In this document: piece after piece, positions 9,879 through 19,150 of the stretch
How positions within the stretch are numbered: the first letter of the stretch is position 1
Layout: each line of letters opens with the position of its first letter
Assembly: GCF_025133575.1 (NCBI RefSeq)
Contig: NZ_CP104011.1
Coordinates: 5,092,965 to 5,156,964, forward strand
Origin: Pseudomonas sp. GCEP-101
Lineage (GTDB): Bacteria > Pseudomonadota > Gammaproteobacteria > Pseudomonadales > Pseudomonadaceae
Length of the DNA: 64,000 nt
Reading direction: 5' to 3'
Translations under genes and position numbers: made by a program
Notes under the pieces: generated by a model
Databases searched by the model: none
What the model saw: only the letters and a program-made list of their open reading frames with translations
Told to the model about the DNA's origin: nothing

Positions 9879-12239
9879 CTAGAACAGCCCCATCTGCCGG
9901 TCGATCAGCGCGCTGAAGTCGTCGTCCACGAAGGGCAGGATGGCATCGGCAATCGGCTGCAATTGGCGGCTGACGTAATGGTCGTAGTCGATGGGTGAGC
10001 TGAGCGTTTCCAGCGGCTCCGGGCCGTTGACCGTGATCACGTAGCTGATCCAGCCACCGCGCTGGTACTGGCGTGGACGACCCTGGCGCTCGTTGTAGTC
10101 GTCGGCGATGCGGGCGGCGCGCACATGGGGCGGCACGTTGCGTTCGTAATCGCCCAGTTGCCGGCGCAGCCGCTTGCGGAAGATCAGCAACTCGTCCTGC
10201 TCGCCGGCCAGGGTGCGGTTCACGTAGTCGCGCACGAAGTCACGGTACGGTTGGCGCTGGAAAATGCGCAGGTACAGCTCCTGCTGGAACTGCTGTGCCA
10301 GCGGCGACCAGTCGGTGCGCACGGTTTCCAGGCCCTTGAAGACCATCTCGTCGCTGCCATCGGCGCGCCGCACCAGGCCGGCATAGCGTTTCTTGCTGCC
10401 CTCTTCCGCGCCGCGGATGGTAGGCATCAAAAAGCGCCGGAAGTGCCGCTCGAACTGGATTTCCAGCGCGCTGTCCAGCCCGTATTCCTGGCGCAGATGC
10501 TCGGCCCACCACTGGTTGATGTGGCGCACCAGCGCGCGGCCGATATCGGCCGCCTCGTCCTCACCGTGGGCGCTGCCCAGCCAGACGAAGGTGGAATCGG
10601 TATCGCCGTAGATCACCCGATGGCCCTGGGCTTCGATCAGCTCGCGGGTGCGGCGCATGATCTCGTGGCCGCGCATGGTGATGGACGAGGCCAGGCGCGG
10701 GTCGAAGAAGCGGCAGCCGCTGGAACCGAGCACGCCGTAGAAGGCGTTCATGATGATCTTCAGCGCCTGGGACAGCGGCGCGTTGCCGTCACGCTTGGCC
10801 GCCTCGCGGCCCTGCCAGACGCGCTCGACGATGGCCGGCAGGCAATGCTGGGTGCGGGAAAAACGCCCGCCGCGAAAGCCCGGAACAGAGGCTGCGTCGG
10901 ACGGATCGCTCAAGCCTTCGACCAGGCCCACCGGGTCGATCAGGAAGGTGCGGATGATCGACGGGTACAGGCTCTTGTAGTCCAGCACCAGCACCGACTC
11001 GTACAGCCCCGGCCGCGAATCCATGACGAAGCCGCCGGGGCTGGCCTCCGGCGCCTTGCCGCCCAGGTTCGGCGCAACATAGCCCAGCCGGTGCATCGGC
11101 GGCAGGTACAGGTGGGTGAAGGCCGCCACCGAGCCGCCGCTGCGGTCCGCCGGAAGCCCCGTAACGCTGGCGCGCTCGAGGAGGAAGTCGAGGATGCGGG
11201 TCTTCTCGAAGATGCGCGTGACCAGTTCGCAGTCCTTGAGGTTGTATTTCGCCAGCGCCGGCTTGTCCTCGGCGAAGCGACGGTCGATCTCGGCCATGCG
11301 GTCGTAGGGGTTGTCGATGGACTTGCCCTCGCCCAGCAGTTGCTGCGAGACGCTCTCCAGGCTGAACGAGGGGAAGCTCCAGAACGCCGAGCGCAGCGCC
11401 TCGATGCCATCGATAATCAGCCGTCCTGCCGCCGCCGCGAAGTAGTGATTGCTCGACGCGTGCTGCCGCCAGCCCATCTCGTCACCGCCCCGCCCCAGTC
11501 GCAGCGGGATATCCAGGCGCTTGGCGTGGTCCTGCAGCACACGCAGGTCGAACTGCACCAGGTTCCAGCCGATGATGGCGTCGGGGTCGTGCTCGGCCAG
11601 CCACTGGTTCAGGCGCTCCAGCAGTTGCCCGCGACTGTCGCAATACTCCAGATCGAAATCGCGCTCGCCATCGACGCCATTGGCCGGGCCGAGCATGTAC
11701 ACCTGGCGCTGGCCGCAGCCCTCCAGGGCGATGGAATACAGGTCGCCGCGGATATTCGTTTCGATGTCCAGCGAGGCCAGTTTCAGCGTCGGCCGGTAGT
11801 CCGGCGCCGGGCGCAGTTGCGCCGAGGCGATGCTGCCGCCCTCCCCCGGCTCGCCGCTGAAGCTGACCGGCGCGGTGATGAAACGCTCCATCAGGTAGCG
11901 CTCGGGCGGACGGATGTCGGCTTCGAACACCTCGACCCCGGCCTCGCGCAGCTTCTTCTCCAGGTTCATCAACTGGCGATGCTGCTGGCAATACAGGCCC
12001 AGCACCGGCCGTTGCTGGAAATCGCGCAGGCCCAGCGGGCGCAGCTGCGCGCCACGCTCGCCGGCCAGCAGCTTCTCGGCGCGGGCGCGTTGCTCGGCGG
12101 GCACGAAGGCCACCGACGTCTGCGGCGGCAGCAGTACATGCCGGGGCCCCTCGTCGGTGGCCAGCCAGAAGCCCACCTCGGTGCCTTCGGGCGTATCCCG
12201 CCAATGTCGGGTCAGGACGAAACCCTGCCTTGCCTCCAC
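9879..12239 (-). CDS. polB: DNA polymerase II (family B)
   Basis: This is a 786-residue family B DNA polymerase with 3'-5' exonuclease, used in replication restart and translesion synthesis. The exonuclease motifs are visible: DIET (Exo I, about residue 157), NLVQFDLRVL (Exo II) and YNLKDC (Exo III). So are the polymerase motifs YKSLYPSII (A), KIIMNAFYG (B) and YGDTDS (C), the last with its two metal-binding Asp. Length is normal (E. coli Pol II is 783). The start is GTG at 12239. It is divergent from mltA across 151 bp. Known homologues are SOS-induced, but I could not find a clear LexA box in that gap. Confidence 0.96.
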   Translation of the reverse strand: MEARQGFVLTRHWRDTPEGTEVGFWLATDEGPRHVLLPPQTSVAFVPAEQRARAEKLLAGERGAQLRPLGLRDFQQRPVLGLYCQQHRQLMNLEKKLREAGVEVFEADIRPPERYLMERFITAPVSFSGEPGEGGSIASAQLRPAPDYRPTLKLASLDIETNIRGDLYSIALEGCGQRQVYMLGPANGVDGERDFDLEYCDSRGQLLERLNQWLAEHDPDAIIGWNLVQFDLRVLQDHAKRLDIPLRLGRGGDEMGWRQHASSNHYFAAAAGRLIIDGIEALRSAFWSFPSFSLESVSQQLLGEGKSIDNPYDRMAEIDRRFAEDKPALAKYNLKDCELVTRIFEKTRILDFLLERASVTGLPADRSGGSVAAFTHLYLPPMHRLGYVAPNLGGKAPEASPGGFVMDSRPGLYESVLVLDYKSLYPSIIRTFLIDPVGLVEGLSDPSDAASVPGFRGGRFSRTQHCLPAIVERVWQGREAAKRDGNAPLSQALKIIMNAFYGVLGSSGCRFFDPRLASSITMRGHEIMRRTRELIEAQGHRVIYGDTDSTFVWLGSAHGEDEAADIGRALVRHINQWWAEHLRQEYGLDSALEIQFERHFRRFLMPTIRGAEEGSKKRYAGLVRRADGSDEMVFKGLETVRTDWSPLAQQFQQELYLRIFQRQPYRDFVRDYVNRTLAGEQDELLIFRKRLRRQLGDYERNVPPHVRAARIADDYNERQGRPRQYQRGGWISYVITVNGPEPLETLSSPIDYDHYVSRQLQPIADAILPFVDDDFSALIDRQMGLF

Positions 12240-12390
12240 GCTCTAACCACCCGTCTGTCGAATCAGAACGTCATTCTACCGGTCCGCCCGCGGATTCGTT
12301 GCAAGGCGTGTAAATCCGACCGATGCGTTTGACGCACGCCCCGCGTCTGCCCAAGCTAGCGGGCTTTCGTTTGCCTGCCAGGACTCGCCC

Positions 12391-13539
12391 GTGACCGATT
12401 CGTCCCGCCGGACCCGCCCTCTCCTCGCCACCCTGTGTTTCGCCAGCCTGCTCTCCGGCTGCGGCCTGTTCGGCAAAAAGCCCGAAGAAGCCCAGGCCCC
12501 CACCTACGCCAAGGCCGCCTGGTCGGACCTGCCCAGGACCGCCGACAGCGATGTGCTGCAAGGCTTCAGCGCTTGGCGCTCGGCCTGCGCGGTGCGCCTG
12601 AAGAAGGATGAGATCTGGGCCGCGACCTGCGCCGACGCCGCCAGCGTGCCGGCCTCCGCCCCGGCGATCCGCCAGTTCATGCAGGCCCGCCTGCAGCCCT
12701 ACCAGCTGCGCGCAGGCAGTGGCAGCAAGACCGGGCTGATCACCGGTTACTACGAACCGGTCTACCGCGGCAGCGAAGAGCGCGACGCCCAGCACACCGT
12801 GCCGGTCTACGGCGTCCCCAAGGACCTGATCACAGTCGCTCTGGACAGCGTCTACCCCGAGCTCAAGGGCAAGCGCCTGCGCGGCAAGCTCGAAGGCAAC
12901 ACCCTGGTGCCCTACGCCGATGCGGCCGGCATCCGCCGCGACGGCGTCAATGCGCCGGTGCTGGCTTGGCTGCCGGACCCGATGGACCTGCAGTTCCTGC
13001 AGATCCAGGGCTCCGGCCGCGTACAGCTCGCCAACGGCCGCCAACTGCGCCTCGGCTACGCCGACCAGAACGGCCGTCCGTACAAGCCGGTGGGCCGCTG
13101 GCTGGTGGAACAGGGCGAGCTGAGCAAGGAGGAAGTCAGCATGGCGCGCATCCGCGACTGGGCCCGCGCGCATCCGCAGCGCGTCGACGAACTGCTGGCG
13201 AGCAACCCCAGCTACGTATTCTTCAGCCAGCGCCCGGACAGCAACGAAGGCCCCCGCGGCTCGCTGAACGTGCCGCTGACCCCCGGCTACAGCGTGGCCA
13301 TCGACCGCAAGGTGATCCCCCTGGGCAGCCTCATGTGGCTCGCCACCACCCGCCCGAACGGCGCGCCGGTGGTGCGTCCGGTAGCCGCCCAGGACACCGG
13401 CGGCGCCATCGTCGGCGAAGTGCGTGCAGACCTGTTCTGGGGTACCGGCGACGCCGCTGGCGAGCTGGCCGGGCACATGAAGCAGGATGGCCAGCTGTGG
13501 CTGCTGTGGCCAAAGGACAAGGCCCTGCCGGGCGCATGA
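12391..13539 (+). CDS. mltA: Membrane-bound lytic murein transglycosylase A
   Basis: This 382-residue outer-membrane lipoprotein cleaves the MurNAc-GlcNAc bond of peptidoglycan to give 1,6-anhydromuropeptides. A signal peptide ends in the lipobox LLSGC (Cys at about residue 24). The MltA barrel domain includes ITGYYEP (about residues 115-121), and the C-terminal 3D domain carries the catalytic Asp in AQDTGGAI (about residue 332). The start is GTG, the only one that gives a proper signal peptide. It is divergent from polB, and the stop is followed by a hairpin at 13554-13582. Confidence 0.95.
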   Translation: MTDSSRRTRPLLATLCFASLLSGCGLFGKKPEEAQAPTYAKAAWSDLPRTADSDVLQGFSAWRSACAVRLKKDEIWAATCADAASVPASAPAIRQFMQARLQPYQLRAGSGSKTGLITGYYEPVYRGSEERDAQHTVPVYGVPKDLITVALDSVYPELKGKRLRGKLEGNTLVPYADAAGIRRDGVNAPVLAWLPDPMDLQFLQIQGSGRVQLANGRQLRLGYADQNGRPYKPVGRWLVEQGELSKEEVSMARIRDWARAHPQRVDELLASNPSYVFFSQRPDSNEGPRGSLNVPLTPGYSVAIDRKVIPLGSLMWLATTRPNGAPVVRPVAAQDTGGAIVGEVRADLFWGTGDAAGELAGHMKQDGQLWLLWPKDKALPGA

Positions 13540-13553
13540 GCCTACAGATAGCC

Positions 13554-13582
13554 GAGTAGGAATACAGAGGATTTTCCTACTC
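13554..13582 (+). terminator. Hairpin after mltA, possible terminator
   Basis: GAGTAGGAA at 13554-13562 pairs perfectly with TTCCTACTC at 13574-13582 around an 11-nt loop, 14 bp after the mltA stop. No T-run follows, so intrinsic termination is uncertain; it could instead protect a 3' end. Confidence 0.4.
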
Positions 13583-13691
13583 AGCCTACAGAGCTCCCTG
13601 AATCACCGGCAGCCCCGCGCCGGGGAAGATGGTCAGCAACACCAGGCGCTGCCTGGTTTCACTGACCCTCACCTCGCACGCGGTGCTCGCC

Positions 13692-13931
13692 ATGAAGAAA
13701 CAGCAGCCTCCCCTCCGCTCGCAACGCCACCATCGGGACTTCCCGCTGAACTGCGACCTGCTCTGCTGGGTCGGCGCCATCGCCCTGGTCCTGCTGTTCT
13801 TCGGCGTCGATCAGCATTTCGCGGCGAGCCACTCCGGTCCTCCGGCGATCGAGCAACAACGGGTCATTCCGCAGCACGTTTATCCGCCTGAGGTCCAGGC
13901 GCTGCCGGCGGCGAAACCCAGCCGCCCCTGA
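13692..13931 (+). CDS. Small single-pass membrane protein, function unknown
   Basis: This 79-residue product starts MKKQQPPLRSQRH, a basic N-terminus. One hydrophobic helix (about residues 23-39, LCWVGAIALVLLFFGV) follows, then a polar, Pro-rich tail, predicting one transmembrane pass with the N-terminus inside. An earlier in-frame ATG at 13629 would add 21 residues with no better ribosome binding site; neither start has a strong one. It ends 4 bp before the convergent AraC-type gene. I recognise no family. High-GC codon use agrees with a real gene, but confidence is only moderate. Confidence 0.45.
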   Translation: MKKQQPPLRSQRHHRDFPLNCDLLCWVGAIALVLLFFGVDQHFAASHSGPPAIEQQRVIPQHVYPPEVQALPAAKPSRP

Positions 13932-13935
13932 TCGC

Positions 13936-14892
13936 TCAATGGCCTTGGCGGAATTGCCCGGGCGTCATCCCGCTCCAGCGGCGGAAAGCCTTGGCGAACG
14001 CGCTTTCGTCGGAGAACCCCAGGCGCTCGGCCACCTCGCTCAGACGCGGGTTTTCCCGCAGCAGCTGCTCCGCCATCGCATGCAGCAGCTCTTCGCGCAG
14101 CAGCTTGAAGCTGGTGCCTTCGTCGGCGAGCTTGCGGTTGAGGTGGCGACCACTGAGTTCCAGTTGATCCGCCACCCTCTCCTTGCCCCAGCGCGGATGT
14201 TGCCGCAGCAGGTGCTGCACGCGTGCGGCCAGGCTCTGCGCACCCAGGCGCTCGAGCTGCGCATCGGCCAGCGCGCGCAGGTGCTCGCGCATCAGGGCGT
14301 TGGCCTGGATCAGCGGGACGTCCAGGTCGGCCAGCGCGAAGCTGAGCGAGCTTTCAGTGCCGTCGAAGCTGACCGGGCATTGAAGCACCTCGGCATAGCG
14401 TGACGGCTCGCCCCGCGCGGCATGCCCCAGCGCCAGGCGCTGCGGCCTCACCTGGTCGCCGGTGATCCAGCGGGTCAGGTGCACCAGGCTCGCCAGCGCG
14501 GCCTCCACGCGCTCCTCGCGGCGTACGGCGTAGCTGGGCCGGTAGACCAGGCGTACCTGCGTCGCATCCTGCTCGCGCTGGAACTCGCTGCCCTCGGCGA
14601 TGATCGGGAAATACTCCAGCAGCGCCTCCAGCGCCTCGCCGTAGCGCTCGCAACTCATCAGCAGCGCGCCGACCATGTCCAGATGCCCGACCTGCAGCGC
14701 AGCGCCCAGGCGCAAGCCCAGCAGGGGATCGCCCGAAGCGGTGCAGATGGCCTCCCAGAAGGCATCCTGGCGCTGCAACGGGATGCGGGGTTCGAGGCTG
14801 GCGGCCTGCAGCTCGACCGGCACAGGCAACCCCAGACGCTGCGCGGCCTGCAGAATGCCCTGGGCGTAATGGACGGTAATGGTGTGCGGCAT
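13936..14892 (-). CDS. AraC-family transcriptional regulator
   Basis: This 318-residue regulator has an N-terminal ligand-sensing domain of the arabinose-binding-like type (about residues 15-200) and a C-terminal pair of helix-turn-helices (about residues 225-316). The C-terminus has the typical signature LSEVAERLGFSDESAFAKAF followed by RRWSGMTPGQFR. It is divergent from the BASS/TSUP/amidohydrolase operon with a 187-bp gap. In this family that arrangement usually means the regulator controls the neighbouring catabolic operon in response to its substrate. The target and effector are inferred, not seen. Confidence 0.9.
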   Translation of the reverse strand: MPHTITVHYAQGILQAAQRLGLPVPVELQAASLEPRIPLQRQDAFWEAICTASGDPLLGLRLGAALQVGHLDMVGALLMSCERYGEALEALLEYFPIIAEGSEFQREQDATQVRLVYRPSYAVRREERVEAALASLVHLTRWITGDQVRPQRLALGHAARGEPSRYAEVLQCPVSFDGTESSLSFALADLDVPLIQANALMREHLRALADAQLERLGAQSLAARVQHLLRQHPRWGKERVADQLELSGRHLNRKLADEGTSFKLLREELLHAMAEQLLRENPRLSEVAERLGFSDESAFAKAFRRWSGMTPGQFRQGH

Positions 14893-15079
14893 GGTCCCGA
14901 ATTAACCGGCGAAGGTCCCGATTGAGCCGTTACCGGGCGGTAACGCTCCCCTATGCTTGCCAATTACAACGATAAATTCAAACAAGAGTCGCCTTGCATG
15001 CCCAATCCCACCGAAGCCGCGCCCGTGCCGCCGGCTGCCGTTCGTACGCCCTTTTCCGAGATCCGACGGGAGAGCGGCA

Positions 15080-15991
15080 ATGCCTGAGGTCCATCTCGAA
15101 TTCTCCGGCGGCTCGATGATCGCGCTGAACGCCATCATCGCCCTGATGATGTTCGGCGTGTCGCTGGAACTGCGCCGCGACGACTTCACCCGCATCCTGC
15201 GCCAGCCCAAGGCGCCGGCGATCGGCATGCTGGTGCAGTTCCTGCTGCTGCCGGCCGCCACCTGCCTGCTGACCATCGCACTGCCCATCGACCCGGAACT
15301 GGCGCTGGGGATGATCCTGGTGGCCACCTGCCCCAGCGGCACCTTCTCCAACATCATGACCTGGATGGCCCGCGGCAATGTCGCGGTATCGGCCAGCGTC
15401 ACCGCCGTGTCGGGGCTCAGCGCGGGCATCTTCACGCCGCTGAACTTCGCCCTGTACGCCGGCCTGAACCCGGCGACCCGCGACCGCCTCACGCAGATCC
15501 ACATCGACCCGCTGGAACTGGTGGGCGTGGTGGTGCTGGTGCTGATCCTGCCGATGCTGCTGGGCATGGCGCTGGGCCGACACCAGCCTCAATTGGCGCG
15601 GCGCCTGGAGAAACCGCTGCGGCAGCTGTCGCTGCTGGTCATGCTCGGTTTCGTCGGCATGGCCTTCGCCAAGAACTTCCAGCAGTTCATGGCCTGGTTC
15701 CACCTGTTCTTCTGGCTGGTGCTGCTGCTCAACGGCACGGCGCTGCTGCTGGGCTACACCTGCGCGCGGCTGTGGCAGCTGCCGGATGCCGACGTGCGCG
15801 CCGTCACCCTGGAAAGCGGCATCCACAACTCCGCGCTGGGCATGGCGCTGATCCTCACCTTCTTCCCGCAGGCCGGCGGCATGCTGCTGATCGCGGCGTT
15901 CTGGGGCTGCTGGCAGCTGTTCTCCGGGCTGGTCCTGGCGCAACTCTGGGCGCGGCGCGAGCCTCGCGCCGCCGCGGTGACGGCGCCATGA
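15080..15991 (+). CDS. Bile acid:sodium symporter (BASS) family transporter
   Basis: This 303-residue integral membrane protein has about nine or ten hydrophobic helices. The start at 15080 (MPEVHLEFSGG) is preferred over an upstream in-frame ATG at 14957 because GGGAGAG lies just before it and the extra N-terminus is Arg/Pro-rich and unlike the family. Motifs typical of the SBF fold are visible: ATCPSGTFSNI (about residues 82-92) and the second crossover region ESGIHNSALGMAL. BASS proteins carry organic anions with sodium. It overlaps the next gene by ATGA, so it is the first gene of a coupled operon and probably imports the amidohydrolase substrate (inference). Confidence 0.88.
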   Translation: MPEVHLEFSGGSMIALNAIIALMMFGVSLELRRDDFTRILRQPKAPAIGMLVQFLLLPAATCLLTIALPIDPELALGMILVATCPSGTFSNIMTWMARGNVAVSASVTAVSGLSAGIFTPLNFALYAGLNPATRDRLTQIHIDPLELVGVVVLVLILPMLLGMALGRHQPQLARRLEKPLRQLSLLVMLGFVGMAFAKNFQQFMAWFHLFFWLVLLLNGTALLLGYTCARLWQLPDADVRAVTLESGIHNSALGMALILTFFPQAGGMLLIAAFWGCWQLFSGLVLAQLWARREPRAAAVTAP

Positions 15992-16731
15992 ATGCGCCCG
16001 CCATCGCCCTGGGTGGCTTTATCCTGCTGGCGTATACCCTGGAAGCCATCACCGGTTTCGGCAGCGTGGTGATCGCCCTGTCCCTCGGCGCGCTGCTGAT
16101 GCCCATCGACACGCTGTTGCCGATCCTGGTGCCGCTGAACATCGGCATGACCGGCTACCTCTGCTGGCGACACCGGCGGCTGATCGACACGCGCCTGCTG
16201 CTGCGCACCGTGCTGCCAGGCATGCTGATCGGCATGGCGATCGGCTACCGGCTGCTGCCACACCTGGACCCGCAGCCACTCAAGCGCGGCCTCGGCGTGC
16301 TGATCCTCTGGTTCGCCGGCCGCGAGTTGTGGCGCCTGCGCGCCAGTGCCCCGGAGCGCGGCCGAACGCCGAACTGGGTGGTGCGCGTGGCCACCGGCGC
16401 CGCCGGCGTCTGCCACGGCCTGTTCGCCTCGGGCGGCCCGCTGCTGGTCTACGCGCTGGCCACCCGCCCACTGGACAAGACCCGCCTGCGCGCCACCCTG
16501 GTGTGCGTCTGGTTCACCCTCAATGGCCTGCTGACCCTGGCCTTCCTCCTCGATGGCCGCCTGCGCCCGGCGCTGCCCCAGGTGCTCGCCTACGCCCCGC
16601 TACTGCTGCTCGGCGTCTGGCTGGGCGAACGCCTGCACCATCGCTTCGAGGAACACCACTTCCGCCTGGCCATCCACTGCCTGCTGCTGGTCAGCGGCGT
16701 CCTGCTGCTGTCGCCCTGGAGCCTCCTGTGA
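15988..16731 (+). CDS. Sulfite exporter TauE/SafE (TSUP) family permease
   Basis: This 247-residue membrane protein has about seven or eight helices in two related halves. The family signatures are TLEAITGFGSVVIALSLG (about residues 16-33) in the first half and GVCHGLFASGGPLLVYAL in the second. TSUP proteins move sulfonates, sulfite or other organic anions, usually outward. The start ATG overlaps the previous stop (ATGA) and the stop overlaps the next start (GTGA), so all three genes should be translationally coupled. Substrate is not predictable from sequence; export of a pathway product is one possibility. Confidence 0.85.
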   Translation: MNAPAIALGGFILLAYTLEAITGFGSVVIALSLGALLMPIDTLLPILVPLNIGMTGYLCWRHRRLIDTRLLLRTVLPGMLIGMAIGYRLLPHLDPQPLKRGLGVLILWFAGRELWRLRASAPERGRTPNWVVRVATGAAGVCHGLFASGGPLLVYALATRPLDKTRLRATLVCVWFTLNGLLTLAFLLDGRLRPALPQVLAYAPLLLLGVWLGERLHHRFEEHHFRLAIHCLLLVSGVLLLSPWSLL

Positions 16732-18521
16732 GCTACGACATCATCATCAAGAACGGCCTGTACTTCGACGGCAGCGATGCCCCTGGCAGCCTGCGCCACG
16801 TCGGCATCAAGGACGGACGCATCGACACCCTGAGCCTCAGCCCGCTGGACGAGACCGGCTGCGCCGAGGTGATCGACGCCAGCGGGCGCTGGGTCACCCC
16901 CGGCTTCGTGGAGATCCACTCGCACTACGACGCCGAGGCCATCGCCGCGCCGGCGCTGAAGGAATCGGTGCGCCACGGCGTGACCACCGTATCGGTCGGT
17001 TCCTGCTCCATCAGCATGGTGCTGGGCGAGGCCGAGGACTGCTCGGACCTGTTCACCCGCGTCGAAGCCGTGCCGCGCGAGCAGGTCCTGCCGATCCTGC
17101 GCGACAAGCGCACCTGGCAGGACGCCAAGGGCTATCGCGCGTTCTACGACCAGCAGCCGCTGGGGCCGAACCTCTGCTCCTTCCTTGGCCACTCCGAACT
17201 GCGCGTGGCCGTGATGGGCCTGGAGCGCGCCATCAGCGGCGCCAAGCCCACCGAAGCGGAACTTGCCCGCATGGAAGAACTGCTGGAGCAGGCGCTGGAC
17301 GCCGGCTGCTTCGGCCTCTCGGTGATGACCACGCGCCTGGACAAGATGGACGGCGACCGCGCCTGGTCCAGCCCGTTGCCCTCCACGTTCGCCAGCTGGA
17401 AGGAATTCTCCCGCCTGTTCGCCGTGCTGCGCCGGCGCAACGCGCTGATGCAGGGCGCGCCGAATGCGGTCACCAAGATCAACGTGTTCGCCTTCCTCTA
17501 CCAGGCCCACGGCTGGTTCCGCCGCCCGCTCAAATGCTCGATGCTCACCGCGCTGGACCTGAAATCCCAGCCCTTCATGCACCGCATCACCCGCGCCTCC
17601 GGCTGGGTCGCCAACCGCCTGCTGCGCGGGCGCTACCGCTGGCAGACCCTGCCCGCGCCCTTCGTGGTGCGCATCGAGGGGCTGAACATGAACGGCTTCG
17701 AGGAGTTCGGCGCCGGCGAAGTGCTGCGCGACATCAAGGACCCGGAGGAGCTCTACACGCGCATCCAGGACCCAGCCTTCCGCGAGCGCTTCAAGAAGGA
17801 CATCAAGGCCACCCTCAGCCTCGGCCTCTGGCACCGCAACCTGTCCGACTGCTGGGTGCGCGAATGCCCGGACGCCACCCTGGTCGGCCGCAACTTCGAG
17901 GACATCGGCCGCGAGCGCGGGCTGGACCCTGTGGACGCCTTCTTCGAACTGGCCGGCCAGTACCGCAACGCTCTCAAGTGGACCACCTGCTACGGCAACC
18001 ACCGCCCCGAGATCATGGCCAAGCTGCTGGCCAGCCCCTGGACCCAGCCGGGCTTCGCCGACTCCGGCGCGCACCTGGCGTCGCACGCGCAGTACAACTT
18101 CCCGCTGCGCATGCTCAAGTACGTGCGCGATGCCGAGCTGGCCGGGCAGCGCTTCATGGACACGGGGCGCGCCATCCACCGCCTGACCGGCGAGCTGGCC
18201 GACTTCGCCGGGATCGACGCCGGCTACATCCGCGTCGGCGACCGCGCCGACCTGGTGGTGATCAATCCGGCCGGGCTGACTGACGAACTGGATGAGGTCT
18301 GCGAAGCTCCCATGGAGGTCATCGGCCTGACGCGCCTGGTCAAGCGCAATGACGATGCCGTGGAGGCCACGCTGATCAACGGCCGCGTGGCGTATCGGCG
18401 CGGCAGCGGGTTCCCGGAGGCATTGGGCAAGGAGCGCGGTTTCGGGCGGTTCCTTCCGGGGCGGGACGTGCTGAGCCGGCCGCAAGAAGCGCCTGCGGGA
18501 GCACCGGCATTCGGCCAGTAG
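16728..18521 (+). CDS. Amidohydrolase, N-acyl-D-amino-acid deacylase (D-aminoacylase)-like
   Basis: This 597-residue metal-dependent hydrolase belongs to the amidohydrolase superfamily. The N-terminal beta-sandwich (YDIIIKNGLYFDGSD) leads into the metal site EIHSHYDAEA (HxH, about residues 63-65). GHSELR (about residue 151) and FADSGAHLASH (about residues 444-454) match the later His and the catalytic Asp of D-aminoacylases. A C-terminal sandwich segment IRVGDRADLVVINP closes the fold. The start is GTG, overlapping the previous stop. Two transporters and an AraC regulator alongside suggest catabolism of an imported N-acylated compound. Family call strong, substrate unknown. Confidence 0.88.
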   Translation: MSYDIIIKNGLYFDGSDAPGSLRHVGIKDGRIDTLSLSPLDETGCAEVIDASGRWVTPGFVEIHSHYDAEAIAAPALKESVRHGVTTVSVGSCSISMVLGEAEDCSDLFTRVEAVPREQVLPILRDKRTWQDAKGYRAFYDQQPLGPNLCSFLGHSELRVAVMGLERAISGAKPTEAELARMEELLEQALDAGCFGLSVMTTRLDKMDGDRAWSSPLPSTFASWKEFSRLFAVLRRRNALMQGAPNAVTKINVFAFLYQAHGWFRRPLKCSMLTALDLKSQPFMHRITRASGWVANRLLRGRYRWQTLPAPFVVRIEGLNMNGFEEFGAGEVLRDIKDPEELYTRIQDPAFRERFKKDIKATLSLGLWHRNLSDCWVRECPDATLVGRNFEDIGRERGLDPVDAFFELAGQYRNALKWTTCYGNHRPEIMAKLLASPWTQPGFADSGAHLASHAQYNFPLRMLKYVRDAELAGQRFMDTGRAIHRLTGELADFAGIDAGYIRVGDRADLVVINPAGLTDELDEVCEAPMEVIGLTRLVKRNDDAVEATLINGRVAYRRGSGFPEALGKERGFGRFLPGRDVLSRPQEAPAGAPAFGQ

Positions 18522-18580
18522 TTACGCTGCGGGCTCTGGCTCGCGAGCAATAACGATGGCGTCCCCCTCGCTCCTGAACC

Positions 18581-19040
18581 TGTAGGAGCGAGCTTGCTCG
18601 CGAACCCTATTGACGCCGGCCTTGCCGGCGAATCGCGGGCATGGCCCGCTCCTACAGGGAATCATCCCTCGAAGGGCCCTTGTAGGAGCAAGCCACGCTC
18701 GCGATCCGTAAGCAAGGCTTACGGTGCCGATGCACGTTGGGGGGGCGGACTCCGTCCGCGGTTCGCGGGCATGGCCCGCTCCTACAGGGAATCATCCCCA
18801 CTGGCCCTTGTAGGAGCGAGCCACGCTGCGATCCGTAATCAAGGCTTACGGCCGATACACGTTGGGTGCGCGGACTCCGTCCGCGGTTCGCGGGCGTGGC
18901 CCGCTCCTACAGGGAATCATCCCCGCTGGCCCTTGTAGGAGCGAGCCATGCTCGCGAACCGTAAGCAGGGCTTACGGTGCCGACACACGACGGGTGCGCG
19001 GACTCCGTCCGCGGTTCGCGGGCGTGGCTCGCTCCTACAA
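18581..19040. repeat. REP/BIME array, four paired-palindrome units
   Basis: Units at about 18581-18657, 18681-18787, 18809-18912 and 18934-19040 each begin TGTAGGAGC(G/A)AGC and end GCTCCTACA, so the ends are inverted copies and each unit could fold as one long cruciform. The last three share an internal ACTCCGTCCGCGGTTCGCGGGC block and a spacer (GGGAATCATCCC), giving a tandem period of about 125-128 bp. The array fills the gap between the amidohydrolase and the MFS transporter. Confidence 0.9.
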
Positions 19041-19150
19041 CAGGCATCGTGCCGGGGCTTGGCGCGATACCGCGCAGCTGGCCGAGATTGACGCCCCGCC
19101 GCGCACTCACTAGAGTGCGCGGTTTCCGACAGCCCCGTGTTACCCGCACC

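Noticed and set aside
10125..12332. 735-codon plus-strand frame opposite polB
   Set aside because: It is a complete shadow of polB, which has all family B polymerase motifs on the minus strand.
12240..12390. LexA box for polB
   Set aside because: Expected from E. coli, but no CTGTAT-N4-ATACAG-like palindrome is visible in the gap.
14957..15079. Longer N-terminus for the BASS transporter (ATG at 14957)
   Set aside because: The added residues are Arg/Pro-rich and unlike the family; a better ribosome binding site precedes 15080.
18581..19040. CRISPR array
   Set aside because: Repeats are palindromic, about 100 bp, imperfect and with conserved spacers; no cas genes are present. They match Pseudomonas REP elements.
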